DNA of 38,831 nt from positions 1 to 38,831 of the forward strand of contig VGWB01000010.1 in NCBI GenBank assembly GCA_016873755.1, read 5' to 3'. The DNA comes from Ignavibacteria bacterium. GTDB taxonomy: Bacteria; Bacteroidota; Ignavibacteria; UBA10030. Below are positions 7,791 through 15,032 of this stretch, in pieces (within the stretch, counting starts at the first letter, position 1; each line of letters starts with the position of its first letter). The position numbers and the translations under genes are program-made. The notes beneath the pieces were generated by a model, which was given only the letters and a program-made list of their open reading frames with translations, searched no databases and was not told the DNA's origin.

Positions 7791-9262
7791 TAGGATGAGG
7801 AAGAGTTCTGATTGATGGATGACACTTGATAGGTTTCCGAATGGCTTTCGGCCCTCGCCTGGCTATCCTCACGGTCAACGATCGCTGCCGAGAACTCCCC
7901 CTCCGCCGCGAGATTGCCGTCCACGTAGGCCTTTCCGCTTATCTGGATGAACTTGGACCGGCGACTGACCATTTCCACATCGAGGATCAGTTGATCGCCG
8001 GGCACGACAGGCCTCCGGAATTTCACATTGTTGATCGACATGAAGTAGACGAGTTTCTTGCCGGGGTTCTCGAGACCATTCAACATCAGCACACCGCCGG
8101 CTTGCGCCAGAGCTTCAATGATGAGCACGCCGGGCATCACCGGCTGGCCGGGGAAATGCCCTTGGAAAAACGGTTCGTCCAGCGTCACATTCTTCACACC
8201 GACAACCCGCTCATCCAACTTGAAATCAATGATCTTGTCGACAAGAAGGAACGGGTAGCGATGCGGCAGGATCCGCTGGATAGCATTCACGTCGAAGATG
8301 ACGCCTTCCTTCTTGACGTGCATGTATTTCCTCACCAGCTTCTTCTGCTGATACAGCTTGCGCACTTTTCTCGCGAACTCGATGTTGCTCGCGTGCCCCG
8401 GCCTCGCCGCCAGGATCTGCGCCTTCAACGGCACGCCGATGAGTGCAAGGTCTCCAATCAGATCGACAAGTTTGTGCCGGGCTGGCTCGTTCTTGAAGTG
8501 AAGTTTCTTGTCGTTCAGAATTCCGGACTTGCCCAGGATAAGGGAGTGGTCGATCTCGAGTTTGCGGGCAAGATTTCTTAAATCCTCATCACTCAGCTCC
8601 CGATCGACAATGACGATAGCGTTGTCGAGATTGCCTCCCTTGATCAATCCCTGGTCGTGAAGAACTTCCACCTCGTGGAGAAAACAAAACGTCCGTGCGG
8701 GTGCGAATTCAGTGATGAATTCTCTTTCGAGATTAAACAATCCGGTGTGCTGGCTACCGAGTGCCGGGTTGTTGTAATCAACCAGCACCGTCACGCGAAA
8801 ATCATCCGTCGGCAACGCTACGATGTCCACGCCTTTTTCTTCATTCTGGTACCGGATCGTCTGGTCGATGATCAGATAGTCTTTCGGTGCCTCCTGCTCC
8901 TGAACGCCGGCCTCGAGCAACATCTCCACAAACGGTTTGACGCTGCCATCGACGATCGGTGGCTCAATGTTGTCGAGTTCGATAACGATATTGTCGACCT
9001 GAAGACCGACGATAGCAGCCAGAACGTGCTCCACGGTGTGCACGCGGACATCTCCAATCCCGATCGTCGTTCCACGGGCAACGTCGATCACATGGTCAAC
9101 ATCGGCGGGGATCTCTGGCGTACCGCCGAGATCGACGCGACGAAACCGGATACCGAAATGTTCGGGCGCCGGTCTGAATGTTATCCTCGTCTGTACGCCG
9201 GTGTGCAATCCGACACCCGTCAAGGTCACCGGCTTTTTGATCGTATGTTGCTGAACAAGCAT
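7790..9262 (-). CDS. lpxC/fabZ: Bifunctional LpxC-FabZ: UDP-3-O-acyl-GlcNAc deacetylase / hydroxyacyl-ACP dehydratase
   Basis: 490 residues, a fusion of two enzymes. Residues 1-305 are LpxC, the zinc deacetylase that commits the pathway to lipid A. Zinc ligands are His79 (HTVEHVLAA), His263 and Asp267 (ARHKLVDLIGD), with catalytic His290 (RPGHASN). Residues 320-465 are FabZ, the dehydratase of fatty acid synthesis. LPHRYPFLLVDK, catalytic His369 (FFQGHFPG) and Glu383 (GVLIIEALAQ) are all intact. The two compete for or share hydroxyacyl-ACP pools, so fusion can balance lipid A and phospholipid. This fusion is known in the Bacteroidota/Chlorobiota lineage and is a taxonomic marker. ATG 9262 lies 2 nt past the lpxD stop; an upstream TTG at 9268 is less likely. 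The last 25 residues are a Ser-rich tail. Confidence 0.97.
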   Translation of the reverse strand: MLVQQHTIKKPVTLTGVGLHTGVQTRITFRPAPEHFGIRFRRVDLGGTPEIPADVDHVIDVARGTTIGIGDVRVHTVEHVLAAIVGLQVDNIVIELDNIEPPIVDGSVKPFVEMLLEAGVQEQEAPKDYLIIDQTIRYQNEEKGVDIVALPTDDFRVTVLVDYNNPALGSQHTGLFNLEREFITEFAPARTFCFLHEVEVLHDQGLIKGGNLDNAIVIVDRELSDEDLRNLARKLEIDHSLILGKSGILNDKKLHFKNEPARHKLVDLIGDLALIGVPLKAQILAARPGHASNIEFARKVRKLYQQKKLVRKYMHVKKEGVIFDVNAIQRILPHRYPFLLVDKIIDFKLDERVVGVKNVTLDEPFFQGHFPGQPVMPGVLIIEALAQAGGVLMLNGLENPGKKLVYFMSINNVKFRRPVVPGDQLILDVEMVSRRSKFIQISGKAYVDGNLAAEGEFSAAIVDREDSQARAESHSETYQVSSINQNSSSS

Positions 9263-9264
9263 GG

Positions 9265-10350
9265 TCAACCTGCAGAAGTGGTTGTGCGTTGGCTGGTTTT
9301 CTGTTCAAAGGTCTTCTGAAGATCCTCTACCTTCCGCTGAAGCTCCTGGAGTTCCTGCGCCAGTTCCGGCAACGAGCGCAGCACCGCCTCGATTCGCATG
9401 GCCCTCCGATGCTCCTTTGCCGGATAGCCGAAGTAGGTCTTCCCCGGGTCCACGAGGGACTTCGAGATGCCGGACTGAGCCAGGATGACGGTCTTATCCG
9501 CGATCTCGATATGGCCGACTAAACCGACCTGTCCGGCGATGACGACATTCTTGCCGATCTTTGTGCTTCCGCTGATACCTGTCTGTGCCGCGATGACCGT
9601 GTGTTCACCAACCGTCACATTGTGGGCGATGTGCACCAGGTTGTCGAGCTTGACGCCCCGCTGGATCGTGGTTTGCCCCATCGTCGCGCGGTCGACGGTG
9701 CAATTCGCCCCAATCTCGACATCATCCTCGATAACCACAATCCCGAGCTGTGGAATCTTCTCGTACGAGCCGTCCGGCTTGGGTGCGAATCCAAACCCAT
9801 CGCTGCCGATGACTGCTCCGGCGTGGATGATCACGCGATTTCCAACCCTGCACTGATGATAGAGCGTCACGTTTGGATAGAAGAAGCAGTCTTCACCGAT
9901 AACGGCCCCATCTCCAATGACACAACCGTGCGAGAGCCTCGCATTGTCGCCAACGACAGCCTGTTTGCCGATCACCACGTTTGCCCCGAGAGCAACGTTC
10001 CGGCCGATGCGCGCCCTCTCATCAACGACGGCCGAAGGGTGAACGCCAGTTGGGAAAGGATCGATGGTGGGCGTCAACCGCTTAAGGACTTGAAGAAATG
10101 CAACGTACGGATCGGGGACCCTGATGAACGTCAGCGTCGACTTCGCCCGATGATGCTCGAGGTCAAGTTTCGCGGAAACCAGAACTGCTGAGGCCCGTGT
10201 GGTAGCGAGAAACCTCTCGTACTTCGGATTGGACAAGAACGTCAGGTCGCCGATGCCCGCCTCCTCAATCTTCGCCACCCGGACGATTTCCGCGCCTTGA
10301 TCACCGACGACCTCTCCACCAACCAGCGATGCGATCTCTCGGACGTTCAT
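9265..10350 (-). CDS. lpxD: UDP-3-O-(3-hydroxyacyl)glucosamine N-acyltransferase LpxD
   Basis: 361 residues. LpxD adds the second hydroxyacyl chain, to the 2-amino group, after LpxC. Domains in order: an N-terminal uridine-binding domain (IASLVGGEVVGD, LTFLSNPKY), a long hexapeptide beta-helix (about 105-310) with IGSDGFGFAP and the catalytic NLVHIAHNV histidine, and a C-terminal helix (QELQELQRKVEDLQ) that looks coiled-coil. Together with the downstream lpxC/fabZ and lpxA it provides the first three lipid A steps, transcribed in the order D-C-A. It starts 14 nt after the first skp-like stop, with no room for a separate promoter. Confidence 0.96.
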   Translation of the reverse strand: MNVREIASLVGGEVVGDQGAEIVRVAKIEEAGIGDLTFLSNPKYERFLATTRASAVLVSAKLDLEHHRAKSTLTFIRVPDPYVAFLQVLKRLTPTIDPFPTGVHPSAVVDERARIGRNVALGANVVIGKQAVVGDNARLSHGCVIGDGAVIGEDCFFYPNVTLYHQCRVGNRVIIHAGAVIGSDGFGFAPKPDGSYEKIPQLGIVVIEDDVEIGANCTVDRATMGQTTIQRGVKLDNLVHIAHNVTVGEHTVIAAQTGISGSTKIGKNVVIAGQVGLVGHIEIADKTVILAQSGISKSLVDPGKTYFGYPAKEHRRAMRIEAVLRSLPELAQELQELQRKVEDLQKTFEQKTSQRTTTSAG

Positions 10351-10364
10351 GCAGGATCCAGACG

Positions 10365-10901
10365 TTATTTGCCCCCCGAGGGCACAACGTTGAGCTTGGC
10401 AAGGACTCGGGGGGTCAGGTCGTACTTCGCGTTCGCATACATGAGCAGGATCTCACCGCTCTTGTCGAAGACGTAATCATAGCCATCCTCGACCGCAACA
10501 TCCTGGATCACTTTGAACACTCGATCCTGGACAGGCTTCATCAACTCGTTCTGCTTTGTGAACAGCTCGCCATTCTGACCGAATTTCCTGCTGCGAAATT
10601 CGAGCATCCTTTGATCGAGATCGCGCAGCTCCCGCTCAGCTTCGGCACGGCGTTGCTCGGTCATGATGAGCTTCCGCTTGTCGTACTCACCCAATTTCTT
10701 CTGCCATTCCTGCTGCATGGTGTTCAGCTCACCCTGCCACTGCACGACGAGAGCATCCAGCTGTTTCTGCGCGTCCTGGGCATCCGGCAGTTGTTTCATG
10801 ATGGCTTCAGTGCTCACGAACCCGATCTTCACCTGGCCAAAGGCTGCCGCGGCAAAGCCCAGCCAGATCACACCGCCAAACACCACGACTCTGTTCATCA
10901 T
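10365..10901 (-). CDS. Skp/OmpH-family periplasmic chaperone (copy 1)
   Basis: 178 residues with an N-terminal signal peptide (VVVFGGVIWLGFAAAAFGQ) and likely cleavage after FGQ. The mature protein starts VKIGFVSTEAIMKQLPDAQ, the usual Skp strand, followed by a long charged helical arm (about 45-125, many Gln, Glu, Arg) and a C-terminal strand with DGYDYVFDKSGEILLMY. Skp/OmpH proteins trimerise and hold unfolded outer-membrane proteins on the way to BamA. It is the second of two adjacent copies; the copies share the layout but are clearly diverged. Two start codons are adjacent (ATG ATG); the first is used here, with GGGGAAG upstream. Confidence 0.9.
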   Translation of the reverse strand: MMNRVVVFGGVIWLGFAAAAFGQVKIGFVSTEAIMKQLPDAQDAQKQLDALVVQWQGELNTMQQEWQKKLGEYDKRKLIMTEQRRAEAERELRDLDQRMLEFRSRKFGQNGELFTKQNELMKPVQDRVFKVIQDVAVEDGYDYVFDKSGEILLMYANAKYDLTPRVLAKLNVVPSGGK

Positions 10902-10980
10902 AGTGGCTTCCCCTCTCTGATTCCCCTATCTGTTCGTTTGGACAAACTGCTGCCCGCCGAGGTGAAAAGCGACGGCCCGC

Positions 10981-11520
10981 TCATTTCCCTCGCGTTGTCG
11001 TGCCCCTCTTCAGGCGATCGATGACCTTATAGGTGAGATCAACTCTGACATCAGCGTAGAGGACGTTTGCGCGGTCGAAGACGAATGTAAATCCATCTTC
11101 CTTCGCGACCGCCTCGATGGTTCTCAAGACTCGTTCACGAATCGGGGCGAGTCGCTTCTCGCGCTCTGTGGCAGCCTCACCTGTTCTCGCATCGAGCTTC
11201 CGGGCTGCATATTCCCGACGTTTCTGATCCAGTTCCGCAAGTCGCCTTTGCTCCGCCTCTTTGCGCGCAGGAGCCATAACCGATTCCTGCCTCTGATAGT
11301 CTTCGAGCTGCTTTTGGAGATCAGCACTCATCTTGTCCAGTGAGTCCTGCCAGGCTGTCATGAGAGCTTCGAGCTCCTTTGACGCTGCCTGGGCCTCCGG
11401 TAACTCTGCCAATATCTTTTCCGAATCGACAAACGCTGCTTTGGTCGTTTGAGCCACGGAAACGAGAGAGCCGAAAACGAGCGCCACAACTAGGCCGATG
11501 ATGAGATGAGATATCTTCAC
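10981..11520 (-). CDS. Skp/OmpH-family periplasmic chaperone (copy 2)
   Basis: 179 residues from GTG 11520. A TTG at 11535 also opens the frame, but GAGG lies 5 nt before the GTG, and starting there gives a clean signal peptide (ISHLIIGLVVALVFGSLVSVAQ). The mature chain begins TTKAAFVDSEKILAELPEAQ, followed by a charged helical arm to about residue 130, then DGFTFVFDRANVLYADVRVDLT as the closing strands. Role as for the neighbouring copy: holding outer-membrane proteins in the periplasm. It lies 51 nt after bamA and 79 nt before the other copy. Two Skp-like genes beside BamA are common in Bacteroidota; whether they form homo- or heterotrimers cannot be read here. Confidence 0.9.
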   Translation of the reverse strand: MKISHLIIGLVVALVFGSLVSVAQTTKAAFVDSEKILAELPEAQAASKELEALMTAWQDSLDKMSADLQKQLEDYQRQESVMAPARKEAEQRRLAELDQKRREYAARKLDARTGEAATEREKRLAPIRERVLRTIEAVAKEDGFTFVFDRANVLYADVRVDLTYKVIDRLKRGTTTRGK

Positions 11521-11571
11521 GGTTTCCTCAAGCAAGTGTGATGGTTACGGTGTGTCAATACAATCGTGTCG

Positions 11572-13944
11572 TCAGAACGTTCTGCCAAACTGGAAGTGGA
11601 ATCGCCAGCCAGGGCGCGGTGCCCCGGGCGTTGTCGGGTCGAAACCGAACGCGTAGTCGAATCCAACCAACCCGATCGGATTGATCAAGAGGCGGACACC
11701 GACACCGGCAGATCGCTTCAAGTCGAGCGGATCCTGCACCGTGTTGTCAAGCCAAACATTACCCGCTTCCGCAAACGCCAGCGTGTAGATCGGGATTGGA
11801 TTGATCGACAATGCAAAGCGTAGTTCCGCAGTGTGCTTGATCAACGATTTGCCGGGAAGAACCGTACCGCGTGCTGTTCGCGGACCAACGCTGCGATCCT
11901 CGTACCCGCGCAATGGCGTCGTAGCAAATTGACCGAGACCCGTTCCACCCATATAGAAGAGATCCTGTGGAGGAATGAGAGCATCCTTCTCGAAGCCGAA
12001 GATCATGCCGAAGGTGCTTTGGGCTGTAAAGGCAATCCGACCGCTTCCGGCAATCGGAACATACCATTCCGCGTTGAAGACATGCTTGTGATAGCGGGAA
12101 TTCCCGGGAAGAAATGGGCCACCGGAAATCTCGGTCAATAGTGAGAAACTTGATCCTCGCGTCGGAAATATGGGACTGTCAGTGCTATTGCGCGAGATGA
12201 CCTGTGACAGGCCAACTTGGGTGGTAACGCCCTCCGGGAAATAGTCCCCACCGACCTTGACGTCGTTTCGCTGAAAACGCAGCGTCCAGTCGCCCCGGAA
12301 GAAATAATCGGGCCATTTGAACCGACGCCCGACACGAATCGAACCGCCCGTCAGTCGCAGGTCGTAGAAGAAGATCTGGCGGGTGTCAAAAAGGCTGACC
12401 CCGAACAACGTGGGGGTGTCAAACATCCAAGGCTCCTGGAACCCGATGCTGAAAGTCCGGAACCTGTTCCCCTCTCCAAACTGCCAGTCAAACGTAAGGA
12501 CTTGGCCGGCTCCGCCGCGGAAAGGTTCGGTCAGCGAGAAGTTGTTGAATGCAAGCCCGAACGCGCCGTTGAACCCAAATACTCCACTGTAGCCGACCGA
12601 CATGTTGAAAGTATCGCTCGACTTCTCTTCCACGGAGTACTCAAGGTCAACCGTGCCCTTGTCTGGGTCCACATTCCTTGTGTCCGGCTTGATCTTCTCC
12701 GGGTTGAAATAGTTCAGCTGCGCGAGCTGCCGAGCACTCCGAATGATCGCTTGCCGGCTGAAGTAGTCCCCCGGGCGCGTGAAGAGCTCCCGGCGTATGA
12801 CCTTTTCATAGGTCTTGGTGTTGCCCGTGACGAGGACCTGACCGATACGAAACTGGTTTCGCTCACGAACGTGAATCGTGATGTCGATACTGTCCCCGGG
12901 AACACGGGCCTCTTCCGGTTCTGCCTGAAACATCAGGTATCCGTTATCCATGTAGAGCGAGTAGACATCGTTTTCATCTTCGCTCCGGTAGAAATTCTTC
13001 TCGAATTTCTCCATGTCATAGATGTCCCCCGTTTGAAACCCTAGCCGGGCCGTGAGGATCTCAGACGGATAGACAGTGTTTCCCTCCCAGGTGATGTTTC
13101 GAATCCGGTATTGCGGGCCTTCGAAGACATACATAACGATGGTGAGATACTTCTTGGATTGGTCGTACTGAAGAGAATCCGCAAGGATCTCTGCATCGCG
13201 GAAACCGTTCTTGCGATAGTAATTCAGGATGAGCTTCTTATCCTCGCCGTACTTCTTCTTATCGAATTTGTTGCTTGCCCAGAATTTCCACCATGCCCGC
13301 TCTGATGTTTCTTTCATTTCACTCTTCAAGTCGCCGTCGTCGAAATGCTTGTTCCCAAAGAACCGAATCTTGTCAACCTTCACCTTGGGACCCTCATCGA
13401 CATCGACCTGCAGAACAACCCTATTGCCAGTCGTATCGCCCGTGGGAATTAGTTTCGGCCTGACAGCGGCATTCAGATAGCCGTCCTCATCGTATTTCAA
13501 CTTCAACAAGCGGACAATCAACGAGAGATCCTGGCTCGTCACAATTTGGCCCTTGACCAGATTGATCCTCTTCAAGACCTCGTCATCGCTGAGCTCATCG
13601 TTCCCCTTCAACTCAATGTTCTCGAGACGCGGGTTCTCTCGCACCCGAATCAGCAGATACACGCCTTCCGGCGTACGATTCTCAATGAGGATCTGGATAT
13701 CCTCAAACAGTCGAAGGCCGTAGAGCCGTTCGATCGCGGCCTGGGTCTGGTCGCCCGGAACTGAGATCTCGTCTCCGATCTTCAGTCCCGTATTGGCGAT
13801 GATAGCGGCTGGGTCAGAGGAGTGCTGCCCATCGACAGAGATACCGAGTATCTTGTATACCTCGGAGCGCTGCTGACTATGCAGCGCCGAGAACGCGAGA
13901 AGACAACCGAGCAAGAGAAGAACAAATTCAGAGTTTCGACGCAC
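11572..13944 (-). CDS. bamA: Outer membrane protein assembly factor BamA
   Basis: 790 residues from GTG 13944. BamA inserts beta-barrel proteins into the outer membrane. A signal peptide (EFVLLLLGCLLAFSALHSQ) is followed by POTRA repeats over about residues 25-430, seen as recurring patterns such as RVRENPRLENIELKGNDELS, VDKIRFFGNKHF, YRIRNITWEGNTVY and FRIGQVLVTGNTKT. The barrel follows to the C-terminus, with the LRGYEDRSVGP loop corresponding to the VRGF/Y motif of Omp85 proteins. The chain ends in a Phe (FHFQFGRTF), the usual barrel signature. It overlaps uppS by 17 nt, so it is translated from the same message. Length is normal. Confidence 0.96.
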   Translation of the reverse strand: MRRNSEFVLLLLGCLLAFSALHSQQRSEVYKILGISVDGQHSSDPAAIIANTGLKIGDEISVPGDQTQAAIERLYGLRLFEDIQILIENRTPEGVYLLIRVRENPRLENIELKGNDELSDDEVLKRINLVKGQIVTSQDLSLIVRLLKLKYDEDGYLNAAVRPKLIPTGDTTGNRVVLQVDVDEGPKVKVDKIRFFGNKHFDDGDLKSEMKETSERAWWKFWASNKFDKKKYGEDKKLILNYYRKNGFRDAEILADSLQYDQSKKYLTIVMYVFEGPQYRIRNITWEGNTVYPSEILTARLGFQTGDIYDMEKFEKNFYRSEDENDVYSLYMDNGYLMFQAEPEEARVPGDSIDITIHVRERNQFRIGQVLVTGNTKTYEKVIRRELFTRPGDYFSRQAIIRSARQLAQLNYFNPEKIKPDTRNVDPDKGTVDLEYSVEEKSSDTFNMSVGYSGVFGFNGAFGLAFNNFSLTEPFRGGAGQVLTFDWQFGEGNRFRTFSIGFQEPWMFDTPTLFGVSLFDTRQIFFYDLRLTGGSIRVGRRFKWPDYFFRGDWTLRFQRNDVKVGGDYFPEGVTTQVGLSQVISRNSTDSPIFPTRGSSFSLLTEISGGPFLPGNSRYHKHVFNAEWYVPIAGSGRIAFTAQSTFGMIFGFEKDALIPPQDLFYMGGTGLGQFATTPLRGYEDRSVGPRTARGTVLPGKSLIKHTAELRFALSINPIPIYTLAFAEAGNVWLDNTVQDPLDLKRSAGVGVRLLINPIGLVGFDYAFGFDPTTPGAPRPGWRFHFQFGRTF

Positions 13945-14770
13945 TTTTCAGAAACCTTTCCATCCCACGCAGCGGGACCAGGCGTCCCGGTTCGTTCTGT
14001 GGAAGTTGTTCACTCACCATCCCAAACCTTCTCTCGCGGCGCTGAAAGTCCGCAATCGCGGCATACAAGTCCTTGCGGCGAAACGCCGGCCAATAGCTTT
14101 GGGATATGTACAGTTCACTGTAGGCAATCTGCCAAATCAAGAAGTTGCTGATGCGCAACTCTCCACTCGTGCGAATCAACAGGTCCGGATCCGGAATTTC
14201 GCTCGTCGCGAGGTAACTGGAGACGAGCTCCTGCGTGATTTCATCCCTTTTGATCGCCCCCGACCGCATATCATCCCATATCCCCTTGATGGCGTTTGTG
14301 ATGTCCCAACGTCCGCTGTAGCTGAGCGCGAGGACCAGGGTAAGACCGGCGTTCTTCTTCATCTTTTCCATGCCATCCAGCAACTCGTCCTGTACATCCT
14401 GTGGCAGCGCAGCAATATCTCCGATTGCCTTCAACCGAACTTCATTTTGATGCAGGCGATCCTTTTCGTCCCGAAGCGCCTTGAGGAGGAGACGCATGAG
14501 CAAAGAGACCTCCTCCTGAGGACGCTTCCAGTTCTCCGTCGAGAACGCATATAGCGTCAGATATTTCACCCCCAATTGACCGCATGCCTCGACGATGTCG
14601 CGCACCGAGTTAACACCCTCGTGGTGTCCTGCGATTCTTGGAAGACCCCTTCGCTGTGCCCATCGCCCGTTGCCGTCCATTATAATGGCGATGTGCCGGG
14701 GAACCTCTCCGGACTGGAGCAAACGCTCCTGATGTTTCCTGTCGTGACCCGTTGGTTTCTCGAGAGCCAA
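13928..14770 (-). CDS. uppS: Isoprenyl transferase (undecaprenyl diphosphate synthase)
   Basis: 280 residues, the first gene of the envelope operon. It condenses isopentenyl diphosphates onto farnesyl diphosphate to make the undecaprenyl carrier for peptidoglycan and O-antigen. HIAIIMDGNGRWAQRRG holds the catalytic Asp (about 32). TLYAFSTENWKRP, ALSYSGRWDI and DLLIRTSGELRISNFLIWQ are the other cis-prenyltransferase motifs. The start codon is TTG at 14770; no ATG or GTG upstream stays in frame. A GGAGG lies 10 nt before it and a matched promoter 40 nt upstream, so TTG is well supported. A weak start on the first gene of the operon may limit its output relative to bamA. Confidence 0.95.
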   Translation of the reverse strand: MALEKPTGHDRKHQERLLQSGEVPRHIAIIMDGNGRWAQRRGLPRIAGHHEGVNSVRDIVEACGQLGVKYLTLYAFSTENWKRPQEEVSLLMRLLLKALRDEKDRLHQNEVRLKAIGDIAALPQDVQDELLDGMEKMKKNAGLTLVLALSYSGRWDITNAIKGIWDDMRSGAIKRDEITQELVSSYLATSEIPDPDLLIRTSGELRISNFLIWQIAYSELYISQSYWPAFRRKDLYAAIADFQRRERRFGMVSEQLPQNEPGRLVPLRGMERFLKSASKL

Positions 14771-14809
14771 GCGACTTCTACCTCCGCAGAATGTGTCTTG
14801 ACGCGATAA

Positions 14810-14840
14810 AAAATTTAACCCTTTTTGCCTAGAAAGTCAA
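14810..14840 (-). promoter_or_regulatory. Promoter of the uppS-bamA-lpx operon
   Basis: On the minus strand TTGACT (14840-14835), 17 nt, then TAAATT (14817-14812). The longer TAAATTTT (14817-14810) matches 7 of 8 positions of the Bacteroidota TAnnTTTG box. Predicted start near 14806 gives a leader of about 36 nt to TTG 14770. It is back to back with the clpC promoter. Confidence 0.65.
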
Positions 14841-14917
14841 AAAAATCCTCCGAGACCTCAAAAGGTTGTCGCTAGGATTTAAAGAAACATGAAAACCAAA
14901 CCCCCAAATTCGTCGCC

Positions 14918-14948
14918 TTGACTGCACTTCCAAATTTGGTTATATTTG
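14918..14948 (+). promoter_or_regulatory. clpC promoter with a palindrome in the spacer
   Basis: TTGACT (14918-14923), 17 nt, TATATT (14941-14946). TATATTTG (14941-14948) is also a perfect TAnnTTTG box, 20 nt after TTG. The spacer contains the perfect palindrome CCAAATTTGG (14930-14939), a possible operator. Predicted transcription start is near 14952. No CIRCE or CtsR-type repeat is visible. Confidence 0.7.
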
Positions 14949-14962
14949 CTTCGGAAACTCAT

Positions 14963-14990
14963 TAGGGGTCCCCTACGTTATTAGACGTAG
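14963..14990 (+). other. Overlapping hairpins in the clpC 5' leader
   Basis: TAGGGG (14963-14968) pairs with CCCCTA (14970-14975), and CTACGT (14973-14978) pairs with ACGTAG (14985-14990) across a 6-nt loop. The two share bases 14973-14975 so cannot both form completely. The first has a loop too small as drawn, so it would open at its tip in RNA; as DNA it is a near-perfect dyad. It lies in the predicted 81-nt leader of clpC and could be a regulatory fold or a repressor site. Function unknown. Confidence 0.4.
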
Positions 14991-15032
14991 CGGAAAGCCG
15001 AATTGCTCTCGACAGACTAATGAAGAATCCCA

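Noticed and set aside
6615-7793. 392-residue plus-strand frame
   Set aside because: It covers lpxA and lipM in antisense; the minus-strand genes have full motifs and operon overlaps.
7826-8581. 251-residue plus-strand frame
   Set aside because: It is antisense to lpxC/fabZ, whose catalytic residues are all present.
14870-15032. CIRCE or CtsR operator for clpC
   Set aside because: Neither the TTAGCACTC-N9-GAGTGCTAA nor the heptad direct repeat is present.
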